Source: an uncultured Enorma sp. (lineage in GTDB: Bacteria > Actinomycetota > Coriobacteriia > Coriobacteriales > Coriobacteriaceae). From it: a stretch of 24,941 nt of DNA. Positions 7,903-15,047 of the stretch are shown here, in pieces. The notes beneath the pieces were generated by a model. The model ran no database searches. It saw only the letters and a list, made by a program, of their open reading frames with translations, and had not been told where the DNA came from. Both the position numbers and the translations under genes were made by a program. The stretch lies in the NCBI GenBank assembly GCA_905210055.1, contig CAJLVH010000014.1, positions 1-24,941 of the forward strand, written 5' to 3'. The number at the start of each line of letters is the position of its first letter. Positions within the stretch are counted from its first letter, which is position 1.

Positions 7903-8877
7903 ATGGCGTCTGCCACGCTGCTGCCAGCATATCTCCTCGTCGGCCCCGACGAGGTCAAACGCGATGCCGCGATAGACCGTCTGGTGTCTCGGCTCGAAGC
8001 GAGCGGCATGGCGACCTTCAACCTCGACGACCGCGACATGACCAAACCGCAGGAGCCGGACGAGATCATCGCTTCGCTCTGCACGTTTCCCATGGGCTCG
8101 GACTTCAGGCTCGTGATCTTACGAAGCTGCGATCACCTTGTGAAGGCGATGAGCGATGCGCTCGTTTCCTATCTCGCGGCCCCGTCGCCCGACACCGTGT
8201 GCCTCATCGTTGCCGACGCCCTCGCGAGGAACACGCGGCTCTACAAGGCCGTAGCGAAAATCGACGCCAAGGCGGTTATCGACTGTTCGGCGAAGAAGCG
8301 CTGGGAGCTCCCGGCATACGTCCAGGGCATGGCAAGCAGGCATGGTGTCTCCATTTCGAGCGCGGCTGCCGAGGAGCTCGTCGCGCGCGCGGGTGAGTCT
8401 ACACGCATGCTCGATACCCAGCTTAAGAAGCTTGCCGCCATGACGGGATCGTCCAGCATCGAGCTCGCAGACGTTGAACGCTATGTCGTTCGCACGGCAG
8501 AGATCAAACCGTGGGATTTTCTTGATGCGGTGAGTGCCCGCGATGTCGCTCGCGCCCTCGAGCTCTATCGTCTACTGCCGCCTAAGAGCGAGGTTCGCCT
8601 CCTCTCGCTTCTGCTCACGCGTGTACGCGAGCTCATCGTCGCGAAGGCGCTCGACGAACGCGGCCAGGCACGCGAGCTCGCCTCGACGCTCGGCGTGAAG
8701 GATTGGCAGGTGAAAAACCATGTACGGTGGTCGCGCCTGTTTTCGATGGACGAACTTGTGGACGCCCTGCGCAGCGCTGTCGAGACGGAATGCGCGCTCA
8801 AGGGTTCGAGGGATTCCGAGATCGCATTCACCACGTGGTTCGTCTCCATAGCACAAAGATCGTCACGCGTTTCTTAG
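7903..8877 (+). CDS. holA: DNA polymerase III delta subunit
   Basis: Clamp-loader delta subunit, which opens the beta sliding clamp during replication. The protein has 324 residues, near family size. The N-terminal AAA+-like domain begins LLPAYLLVGPDEVKRDAAIDRL; the Walker motif is degenerate, as normal for delta. The middle has the pattern DFRLVILRSCDHL followed by a strand LIVADA and KRWELPAYVQ. The C-terminal collar domain includes KPWDFLDAVSARDVARALELYRLL and LLLTRVRELIVAK. AAAGGAG precedes the ATG. Position after comEC and before rpsT follows the order common in Gram-positive genomes. The 60-base gap from comEC holds no clear signal beyond the ribosome-binding site. Confidence 0.93.
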   Translation: MASATLLPAYLLVGPDEVKRDAAIDRLVSRLEASGMATFNLDDRDMTKPQEPDEIIASLCTFPMGSDFRLVILRSCDHLVKAMSDALVSYLAAPSPDTVCLIVADALARNTRLYKAVAKIDAKAVIDCSAKKRWELPAYVQGMASRHGVSISSAAAEELVARAGESTRMLDTQLKKLAAMTGSSSIELADVERYVVRTAEIKPWDFLDAVSARDVARALELYRLLPPKSEVRLLSLLLTRVRELIVAKALDERGQARELASTLGVKDWQVKNHVRWSRLFSMDELVDALRSAVETECALKGSRDSEIAFTTWFVSIAQRSSRVS

Positions 8878-8935
8878 CACTCTTCCGCGTGTGGACGACA
8901 ATGCCCGGCACCGTATAATTTCACAGCATCACCAC

Positions 8936-8964
8936 TTCACCTACCTGCGCCATCGTGGTACACT
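8936..8964 (+). promoter_or_regulatory. Probable promoter of rpsT
   Basis: TTCACC (8936-8941) and TACACT (8959-8964) are separated by 17 bases, giving a leader of about 75 nt before rpsT. A second candidate lies upstream: TGGACG (8892-8897), spacer 16, and a perfect TATAAT at 8914-8919. Both lie in the 168-base gap after holA, so rpsT is probably transcribed separately, possibly from tandem promoters. Confidence 0.55.
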
Positions 8965-9045
8965 ACCTGCTTGTGACCTCAATCGTGTCTCAGAGGCCTG
9001 ATCATATGGCGACGATATCTAGGAAATTCGAAAGGAACTCTGCAA

Positions 9046-9309
9046 GTGGCTAACATCAAATCGCAGAAGAAGCGTATCCGCACCGCCGAGAAGGCCCGCG
9101 TGCGCAACCGCGCCGTGCGCTCCGAGCTCAAGACGCTCGTCAAGCACGTTCATGAGGCTGTTGAGCAGGGCGACGCACAGGCCGCGCAGGCCGCTGCCAG
9201 CCGCGCTTACAAGCGTCTCGATCAGGCTGCTGCCAAGGGCATCATCCACAAGAACCAGGCTTCTAACCGCAAGTCCGGTGTTCAGAAGCTCGTGAACACC
9301 CTGAACTAG
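9046..9309 (+). CDS. rpsT: 30S ribosomal protein S20
   Basis: A small basic protein of 87 residues that binds 16S rRNA near its 5' end. The sequence MANIKSQKKRIRTAEKARVRNRAVRSELKT is the classic S20 N-terminus. The rest (AYKRLDQAAAKGIIHKNQASNRKS) matches the family C-terminal helix with its conserved G-I-H-KN-A-R/NRKS pattern. The start is GTG at 9046 with AAAGGA at about 9031-9036. It is a single-gene unit with an upstream promoter candidate and a strong terminator. Confidence 0.98.
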   Translation: MANIKSQKKRIRTAEKARVRNRAVRSELKTLVKHVHEAVEQGDAQAAQAAASRAYKRLDQAAAKGIIHKNQASNRKSGVQKLVNTLN

Positions 9310-9337
9310 CGCAAGCCTCTACAAGCACGTTACCTTT

Positions 9338-9374
9338 AGCGGGGATCCTATCGCCAGGTAGGATCCCCGCTTTT
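9338..9374 (+). terminator. Rho-independent terminator after rpsT
   Basis: A perfect 13-bp stem: AGCGGGGATCCTA (9338-9350) pairs with TAGGATCCCCGCT (9359-9371). The loop is 8 nt and TTTT ends at 9374. It starts 28 bases after the rpsT stop. Confidence 0.92.
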
Positions 9375-9438
9375 CAGGTGTATCGCCATCTCAACATCCT
9401 CTCGTCCTTTCGTTTATGTTGTGTGTGTAATCATGCGC

Positions 9439-9567
9439 GCGTGCTCGGGGCTGGTTGCGGGCTTTCCTCACGCGAGTTCCGCACGAACAGGAGGCGCCAG
9501 TGGCACCTCCGTCGTGAGCAGGACTGTCCGAGCAGTGAGGGAAGCCCGCAACCCGCCCCGAGCGCCC
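9439..9567 (+). ncRNA. Rod-like structured RNA candidate, 6S RNA-like architecture
   Basis: Segments 9441-9471 and 9535-9565 form about 31 bp of outer stem with one mismatch; 9453-9471 with 9535-9553 is unbroken apart from one G-T pair. Inside is an asymmetric bubble: 9472-9481 faces 9517-9534, whose GGA-CTG-TCC can form a mini-hairpin. Then CACGA (9482-9486) pairs with TCGTG (9512-9516). The end is a hairpin of GGAGG-C-GCC around AGT with GGC-A-CCTCC (9490-9510). TGTAAT at 9426-9431 is a plausible -10 box whose start site would fall near 9438-9440, just where the helix begins. There is no T-tract at the 3' end. Outer stem, central bubble and apical stem is the layout of 6S RNA. The SRP RNA signature is absent. 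Alternatives are a lineage-specific RNA or an inverted-repeat element. The fold is certain; identity and transcription are inferred. Confidence 0.55.
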
Positions 9568-9598
9568 AATGCCCCTCGCATCCTCCCGCCTAATCAAG

Positions 9599-9604
9599 TA
9601 CAAT
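9599..9604 (+). promoter_or_regulatory. Possible -10 box of lepA, implying a leaderless mRNA
   Basis: TACAAT ends 7 bases before the lepA ATG at 9612, and there is no Shine-Dalgarno in between. If used, transcription would start at or next to the ATG. No good -35 is visible at 9575-9582. Confidence 0.4.
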
Positions 9605-9611
9605 AACCCCC

Positions 9612-11417
9612 ATGAACACCAACACCTCACACATCAGAAACTTTTCCATCGTGGCCCATATCGACCACGGTAAATCGACGATCTCTGACCGCATCCTCGA
9701 GCTCACGAATACGGTCGAGGAGCGCGACATGGCCTCGCAGCTACTCGATACCATGGACATCGAGCGCGAGCGCGGCATCACGATCAAGTCGAATGCCGTG
9801 CGCGTCATGTACACGGCCGACGATGGAGAGACCTACCAGTTCAACCTTATCGATACACCCGGTCACGTCGACTTCACCTATGAGGTGTCGCGCTCGCTCG
9901 CTGCGTGCGAGGGCGCGGTGCTCGTGGTCGATGCCACGCAGGGCGTGGAGGCGCAGACCGTTTCGAACGCTAACCTCGCCATGAACGCGAACCTCGACAT
10001 CGTGCCCGCGATCAACAAGATTGATCTTCCTTCCGCGCACCCGGACGAGGTCAAGCTCGAGATCGAGGACGAACTCGCGATTCCCGCCGATGACGCCGTG
10101 TGCGTTTCGGGCAAGACGGGCGAGGGCATCCACGACCTGCTCGAGGCGATCGTCTTTTTGGTCTCAGCGCCCGAAGGAGACGCTGGGGCGCCGCTCAAAG
10201 CGCTCATTCTCGACTCGTATTTCGACGAGTATCGCGGTGTCGTCGCCACGGTGCGTATCTTCGATGGCGAGATCCGCGCCGGCATGCAGCTCACCATGAT
10301 GCAGACGGGACACAGCTTTCTCGTCGACGGCGTCGGCGTAAAGCGACCCGCCGAGACGCCCGTCGAAGCCCTCACCGTAGGCGAGGTCGGATTCGTCGTC
10401 ACCGGCCTCAAAGACCCCGAAGCGGTCCATGTGGGCGAAACCCTTACGTATCGCGACCGCCCTTGTGCCGAGCCCCTGCCTGGGTACCGCGAGGCGAAGC
10501 CCATGGTCTACACCGGCATCTTTCCCATCGATAACAAGGACTACGAGAATCTGCGTGATGCGCTCGAGAAGCTTCATGTGAACGACCCGTCGCTCATCTG
10601 GACGCCCGAGACCTCCGTCGCGCTCGGCTTCGGCTTCCGCGTAGGCTTCCTCGGCCTGCTGCATATGGAGGTGGTGAAGGAGCGTCTTGAACGCGAATTC
10701 GACCTCGATCTCATCGCAACGAGCCCGAGCGTCGACTACCACGTTTATAAGACGGACGGTACTATGCTCGAGGTACGCAGCCCTCAAGATCTACCAGATG
10801 TGACCCGCATCGACCACATCGAGGAGCCCTATCTCAAAGCGAAGGTCATCGTGCCGCCCGAGTACACGGGTGCGGTGATGCAGCTCGGCATCGAGCACCG
10901 TGGCATCATGACCGACATGATCCATCTCTCTCAGAAGTCGGTGGAGATGCGCTTCGACATCCCGCTCGCCGAGCTTATCCTCGACTTCTTCGACCAGCTC
11001 AAGAGTCGCACGAAGGGGTATGCCTCGCTCGATTACGAGTTTGCCGATTACCGGGCGAGCGAGCTTGTGAAGCTCGACATCTTGCTCTCGGGTGATGAGG
11101 TCGACGCGCTCAGCTTTATCGTGCACAAGGACAAGGCCTATCCGCTTGCGCGCGGGCTCTGCGACAAGCTCAAAGAGATCATCCCGCGCCAGCAGTTCGA
11201 GGTGCCCATCCAGGGCGCGATCGGCAACAAGATCATCGCGCGCTCCACGGTGAAGGCCGTGCGCAAGGACGTGCTCGCCAAATGCTATGGCGGCGACATC
11301 TCCCGCAAGCGCAAGCTCTTGGAGAAGCAGAAAGAGGGCAAGAAGCGCATGAAGGCCATCGGTTCGGTCGAGGTGCCCCAGGAAGCCTTCCTTGCTATCT
11401 TGAAGGTCGAGGACTAA
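9612..11417 (+). CDS. lepA: Elongation factor 4 (LepA), translational GTPase
   Basis: A ribosome-associated GTPase related to EF-G that acts on the ribosome during stress or 30S biogenesis. The 601 residues are of full length. The N-terminus RNFSIVAHIDHGKST carries G1; RERGITIKS is the switch region (G2); DTPGHVDF is G3; NKIDLP is G4 and SGKTGEGI is G5. Domain II follows, then LepA-specific text: GFGFRVGFLGLLHMEVVKERLEREF, EEPYLKAKVIVPPEYTGAVMQL and the C-terminal RKRKLLEKQKEGKKRMK that contacts the ribosomal A site region. The start is fixed by alignment to the family N-terminus. No ribosome-binding site precedes it. Confidence 0.98.
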   Translation: MNTNTSHIRNFSIVAHIDHGKSTISDRILELTNTVEERDMASQLLDTMDIERERGITIKSNAVRVMYTADDGETYQFNLIDTPGHVDFTYEVSRSLAACEGAVLVVDATQGVEAQTVSNANLAMNANLDIVPAINKIDLPSAHPDEVKLEIEDELAIPADDAVCVSGKTGEGIHDLLEAIVFLVSAPEGDAGAPLKALILDSYFDEYRGVVATVRIFDGEIRAGMQLTMMQTGHSFLVDGVGVKRPAETPVEALTVGEVGFVVTGLKDPEAVHVGETLTYRDRPCAEPLPGYREAKPMVYTGIFPIDNKDYENLRDALEKLHVNDPSLIWTPETSVALGFGFRVGFLGLLHMEVVKERLEREFDLDLIATSPSVDYHVYKTDGTMLEVRSPQDLPDVTRIDHIEEPYLKAKVIVPPEYTGAVMQLGIEHRGIMTDMIHLSQKSVEMRFDIPLAELILDFFDQLKSRTKGYASLDYEFADYRASELVKLDILLSGDEVDALSFIVHKDKAYPLARGLCDKLKEIIPRQQFEVPIQGAIGNKIIARSTVKAVRKDVLAKCYGGDISRKRKLLEKQKEGKKRMKAIGSVEVPQEAFLAILKVED

Positions 11418-11431
11418 ACCTCCCGATAAGC

Positions 11432-11470
11432 CTGTCCCCAATGTCTCGCCCTTGGGGACTGTCCCCAATG
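11432..11470 (+). repeat. GTCCCC-type palindrome between lepA and dusB
   Basis: GTCCCCAA (11434-11441) pairs with TTGGGGAC (11452-11459) across a 10-nt loop. The string CTGTCCCCAATG then repeats directly (11432-11443 and 11459-11470), so the central arm can pair with either flank. There is no T-tract, so it is not a typical terminator. It resembles the GTCCC palindromes at the ends of the transposase element at 21362-22260, which suggests a REP-like sequence. Confidence 0.6.
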
Positions 11471-11489
11471 GCAGGATGCGTGCCGATCG

Positions 11490-12482
11490 ATGAACGACGT
11501 TAAAACATATCTCGGAGAACATCCGTTCCTCATGGCTCCCATGGCGGGTGTTTCCGATGCTGCTTACCGTATCCAGATGCGTCGGCACGGCGCGGCGCTC
11601 GCGTATAGCGAAATGGTGAGCGTCGCCGGGCTCCACTATGCAAGTGAGCAGACCTGGGAGCTTGTGCTGCCTGCGGAGGAGGAACCGAATATCGCCGTCC
11701 AGCTCTTCGGCAGCAAGCCCGAGCAGTTCGCCGAGGCAGTCGAAGCGGTCGAGGAGCGCGTAGGCGAGAAGCTCTCGCTCATAGACATCAACATGGCTTG
11801 TCCCGCCCGCAAGGTTATCACCAAGGGCGAGGGATCGGCGCTCATGGAGGCGCCGCTGCTTGCACGCGACATCGTTCGAGCGGCGGTCTCGCACGCCCAT
11901 GTACCTGTGACGGTGAAGATCCGCTCGGGCTTCCGTACCGGCGAGGTCGTTGCCCCCGTGTTCGCCGAGATGCTCGAGGAGGCGGGCGCTTCCGCCATCG
12001 CGGTGCACGGCAGGAGCGCGAAGCAGCTCTATACCGGTGAGGCTGATTGGTCGGTGATCGACGATGTCGCCCGAGCAGTTTCCGTGCCGGTGATCGGGTC
12101 GGGCGATGTGTTTTCCGCCGAGGCTGCGGTGCAGATGCTTCGCGAGACCGCGGCGAGCGGGGTCTTCATCGCGCGCGGCTCCTACGGAAATCCCTGGATT
12201 TTCGAAGATGCCGAGCGTCTGCTGAACGATGGGCGCGAGGTTCCGGTGCGCACCGCTCGCGAGCGGCTCGATGCGCTTCGCGACCACCTTGCGCTCACGC
12301 ATGAGCTTATCCCGCGCGCAATGGCGCGTGCACGTACGTACGCGACGTGGTACCTCAAGGGTCTGCCGCATGCCGCGATGTGGCGCGGCCGTGTGGTGAG
12401 GTGCTCCGCTTTCAGGGAATTCAATGCCCTCATCGATGAGATTGAGGCAATGTTGGATGCAGACGAGGTCGGCCATGCCTAA
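11490..12482 (+). CDS. dusB: tRNA-dihydrouridine synthase, DusB family
   Basis: An FMN enzyme that reduces selected uridines in tRNA to dihydrouridine with NADPH. The 330-residue protein is a TIM barrel plus C-terminal helical domain. Visible motifs: MAPMAGVSDAAYR near the start (FMN binding), SEMVSV, VQLFGSKPEQF, DINMACPARKV with the catalytic Cys, VKIRSGF, AVHGRSAKQLYTGEADW and IARGSYGNPWIF. All are typical of the family. The ATG at 11490 has only a distant AGGA at about 11473, so initiation may be weak. A GTCCCC palindrome separates it from lepA, and 55 bases separate it from hemW. Confidence 0.93.
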   Translation: MNDVKTYLGEHPFLMAPMAGVSDAAYRIQMRRHGAALAYSEMVSVAGLHYASEQTWELVLPAEEEPNIAVQLFGSKPEQFAEAVEAVEERVGEKLSLIDINMACPARKVITKGEGSALMEAPLLARDIVRAAVSHAHVPVTVKIRSGFRTGEVVAPVFAEMLEEAGASAIAVHGRSAKQLYTGEADWSVIDDVARAVSVPVIGSGDVFSAEAAVQMLRETAASGVFIARGSYGNPWIFEDAERLLNDGREVPVRTARERLDALRDHLALTHELIPRAMARARTYATWYLKGLPHAAMWRGRVVRCSAFREFNALIDEIEAMLDADEVGHA

Positions 12483-12537
12483 GGCTCCGGCATGTTGCGA
12501 CGGCCTCTCTCTGGCCTGGGGCGCGTGAGGTTGGGCT

Positions 12538-13713
12538 ATGGCGATAGAAGCGCTCTACGTCCATATCCCGTTCTGCCATGCGAAGTGCGCCTACTGCGAC
12601 TTCGATTCGCGTGCGCTCGACGGTTCCGCTCTCGATGCCGCCGCAGTGCGCTACCTTGACGGGCTGTTCCGGCGCATCGACGCGCTTGGCGACGCAGGCG
12701 CGCTTCAGAACGTGCGGACAGCCTATCTCGGTGGCGGCACGCCGACGGTGCTCGGTCCTCGGTTGCCAGAACTCGTGCGGCATATCCGAGCATGGTGCGC
12801 GCCCGAAGAGCTCACCTGCGAGGCGAACCCGGAATCGTTCACCGAAGCGCTCGCTGCGGGGCTCGCGGCCTCGGGCGTCACGCGTATCTCGCTCGGTGTT
12901 CAGAGCTTCCAGGATGAGGAGCTTTGCGCGATCGGTCGGCTTCACGACGCGCGATCGGCCCGCGCTGCCGTCGAGCGCGCCCGCGAGCACGGCTTCGATG
13001 TCTCATGCGACCTCATGTGCGGTCTTCCCCGTCAAACGGAGGAGAGCTGGGAGGAAACGTTGCACGAGGCGATCGATGCCGCTCCCGGTCACATCTCTGT
13101 CTATCCGCTCGCTATCGAAGCGGGAACGCCGCTCGCGCGCCGTATCGAGCGCGGGGAGGAATGCGCCCCCGATGAGGATTTCCAGGCGGAATGTATGGTG
13201 CGGGCGCGCGACCTGCTCGAGGCCTCCGGGTATGCGCGCTATGAGGTCGCGAGCTACGCGAAGCCTGGGAAAGCGTGCCAGCACAACATCGCGTACTGGA
13301 CGGGAACAAGCTACCTCGGAGTCGGCCGCTCGGCGGCCGGTATGCTCACGGCAGGGGAATTCTGTGGTTTGAGCGCGCTGTTCGGCGATACGCTCGCGGG
13401 CGGCGGTGCAGCTCGCGTGCGCTTCGTGCAGCGCGACGACGCGGCGTGCTCCTTTGACTTCGAATTCCTCTCGGAGCGGGAGGCCATAGCGGAAGACCTC
13501 ATGCTCGCGATGCGCACGACTGTGGGCGCTCCACCCGAGCTCATCGAGCGGGCGCGGCGCGTGCTCGGTGCGGCGCGCGTTCAGGCCGGCATACGCGCAG
13601 CGACCACATCGGGGCTCGCGCGCCTTGATGCTGCGACGGGCGCTTTGGCACCCACCGAGGACGGATGGCTTCTGGGTAACGAGCTTTTCGGCATCATGTG
13701 GGATCTTTGCTAG
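12538..13713 (+). CDS. hemW: Radical SAM heme chaperone HemW (HemN-like)
   Basis: HemW binds heme and a [4Fe-4S] cluster and is thought to insert heme into target proteins; older annotation calls it oxygen-independent coproporphyrinogen oxidase. The 391-residue protein has the radical SAM triad CHAKCAYC (Cys13, Cys17, Cys20), preceded by LYVHIPF. GGGTPT follows at about 66-71, then EANPES, RISLGVQSFQ and DLMCGLP. The C-terminal HemN domain includes QHNIAYW and YLGVGRSA (family form Y.G.G..A). Three cysteines, not the four of true HemN (CxxxCxxCxC), support HemW. It lies between dusB and a DnaJ-type gene, matching the lepA-hemW-heat-shock order of related phyla. Confidence 0.93.
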   Translation: MAIEALYVHIPFCHAKCAYCDFDSRALDGSALDAAAVRYLDGLFRRIDALGDAGALQNVRTAYLGGGTPTVLGPRLPELVRHIRAWCAPEELTCEANPESFTEALAAGLAASGVTRISLGVQSFQDEELCAIGRLHDARSARAAVERAREHGFDVSCDLMCGLPRQTEESWEETLHEAIDAAPGHISVYPLAIEAGTPLARRIERGEECAPDEDFQAECMVRARDLLEASGYARYEVASYAKPGKACQHNIAYWTGTSYLGVGRSAAGMLTAGEFCGLSALFGDTLAGGGAARVRFVQRDDAACSFDFEFLSEREAIAEDLMLAMRTTVGAPPELIERARRVLGAARVQAGIRAATTSGLARLDAATGALAPTEDGWLLGNELFGIMWDLC

Positions 13714-13759
13714 CACCTATCTGTCCTTGTGCAAGCTGCGTTCAGTTACGATCCTGTGT

Positions 13760-13786
13760 TTGAGCGGCGCTGCATTTCGGTACAAT
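13760..13786 (+). promoter_or_regulatory. Possible promoter of the membrane DnaJ-like gene
   Basis: TTGAGC (13760-13765) and TACAAT (13781-13786) are 15 bases apart, a short spacer. The -10 box is good and lies 41 bases before the GTG start. No CIRCE inverted repeat (HrcA operator) is seen in this gap. Confidence 0.4.
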
Positions 13787-13826
13787 ACGCTATGCTTACG
13801 TTAGCGAGCAGGAGGTTGCCCCCACC

Positions 13827-14948
13827 GTGGCAGGAATGAACGACAAAGACTACTACGCGATCCTCGGCGTCTCGAAAGATGCCGACAAGCGCGAGATTCA
13901 GAAGGCGTTTCAGCAGAAGGCACGCAAGCTGCATCCTGATGTCAACAAGGAGCCCGACGCTGAGGAGAAGTTCAAAGAAGTTTCGGAAGCCTATGCGGTC
14001 TTATCGGACGAGCAGAAGCGCGCCCGCTATGACGCGATGCGCTCGGGAAACCCCTTTGCCGGATACGGCGGCTCGGCTGCGCAGAGCCCGTATGCGGGCG
14101 CGACAGGCGCACGCGGATCCTATTATGGTGGCTTCGGAGGCTTCCCCTTCGGCGGCATGTGGTCGGAGCCTCGCCGCGGCGGGCGAGGGACGTCGCAGGC
14201 GTTCAACCCCGAGGAGGGGGCGGATGTCGTCGTCGATGTTGATCTCACGCCCGAGCAGGTGAAAAGTGGCGCGCGCAAGGGCATCAAGTATCGGCGCTAT
14301 GAGTCGTGCGACCACTGCCATGGCTCCGGTTCCGTGTCGTCCGAGCACGCCCACGCCTGCCCCTCGTGCGGCGGCACGGGCACCATGGACGTCGATATGT
14401 CGTTTCTCTTCGGCGGCGGCATGTTCCAGATGGTGTGCCCGGAATGCAACGGCTCAGGCAGGGTCATCTCCGACCCCTGTCCCGAGTGCGGGGGCTCTGG
14501 GCGCCGCCAAGTCATGGCCGAGACGGTCATCGAATTCCCCGCAGGTATGCACGATGGCGCCACGGTGCGCGTGAAGGGTATGGGTCATGCCGGGACGAAC
14601 GGTGCCGCGGCAGGAGACCTCGTTGGGCGCGCCCGTGTCGCAGCCGAGCGGCTCGAAGGCAAGGCGGCTCATGGCTTCAAGCTCATGGGCATGGCGGCGC
14701 CGTTTCTGTTGCTCGCGCTTATGGGCGGTGCCTTTACATTCTTTTCGGCGCTCTGCCTTATTCCGTTCTGCTTCGGTGCGGGCATGGTGCTGAAGGAGGC
14801 CCCGTCGCATCGCTCGTTCATCTGGTTCAAGCGCGGGCTTCAGCAGTTCGCGAATGGATGCATGAACTCGTTGTTCTACGTGCTGCTGCTCATGTGGTTT
14901 GCGAGCTGTACGCGCGGTATGTATTTCTATCGACCGTTCCTGTGGTAG
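13827..14948 (+). CDS. DnaJ-like protein with C-terminal membrane segments
   Basis: A 373-residue J-domain protein. The J domain (about 5-70) is intact with HPD at 36-38, so it should stimulate an Hsp70. A Gly/Phe-rich linker follows (about 74-125). Four zinc-finger repeats come next: CDHCHGSG (161), CPSCGGTG (178), CPECNGSG (204) and CPECGGSG (218). The first substrate-binding domain ends at GDLVGRARV (about 271). Where ordinary DnaJ continues with a second beta domain and a dimerisation tail, this protein has a long hydrophobic stretch (about 286-322, one or two membrane spans) and another at about 346-363, ending FYRPFLW. The GTG start has AGGAGG at 13810-13815; an ATG three codons in is less well placed. 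Inference: an Hsp70 co-chaperone held at the membrane. It occupies the place where hrcA often lies in related genomes. Confidence 0.85.
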   Translation: MAGMNDKDYYAILGVSKDADKREIQKAFQQKARKLHPDVNKEPDAEEKFKEVSEAYAVLSDEQKRARYDAMRSGNPFAGYGGSAAQSPYAGATGARGSYYGGFGGFPFGGMWSEPRRGGRGTSQAFNPEEGADVVVDVDLTPEQVKSGARKGIKYRRYESCDHCHGSGSVSSEHAHACPSCGGTGTMDVDMSFLFGGGMFQMVCPECNGSGRVISDPCPECGGSGRRQVMAETVIEFPAGMHDGATVRVKGMGHAGTNGAAAGDLVGRARVAAERLEGKAAHGFKLMGMAAPFLLLALMGGAFTFFSALCLIPFCFGAGMVLKEAPSHRSFIWFKRGLQQFANGCMNSLFYVLLLMWFASCTRGMYFYRPFLW

Positions 14949-15047
14949 CGTGTCGGCGGTCACGCCATGCACTGCATGCGGTTATACACAGAGCACCGGA
15001 CGCGTCGCGTTTGGCGCTGACGTCTTGATGGGGGAGAAGGTAGGGAA

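Noticed and set aside
8873..8881. TTAGCACTC, identical to the left half of a CIRCE heat-shock operator, at the end of holA
   Set aside because: The matching right half (GAGTGCTAA) is absent at the required 9-base spacing, and the next gene is rpsT. Taken as chance.
9439..9567. SRP (4.5S) RNA, tmRNA or RNase P RNA as identity for the structured region
   Set aside because: The SRP apical signature (GGAAGGGAGCA-type) is missing, there is no tRNA-like end or tag reading frame, and the region is far too short for RNase P RNA.
10791..12476. 561-codon antisense ORF spanning the end of lepA and dusB
   Set aside because: Both sense genes are clear family members; the antisense product has no recognisable domain and crosses an intergenic palindrome.
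12475..12528. 17-codon ORF overlapping the end of dusB and ending just before hemW
   Set aside because: No ribosome-binding site or recognisable peptide; it could at most couple translation, which cannot be supported from one sequence.
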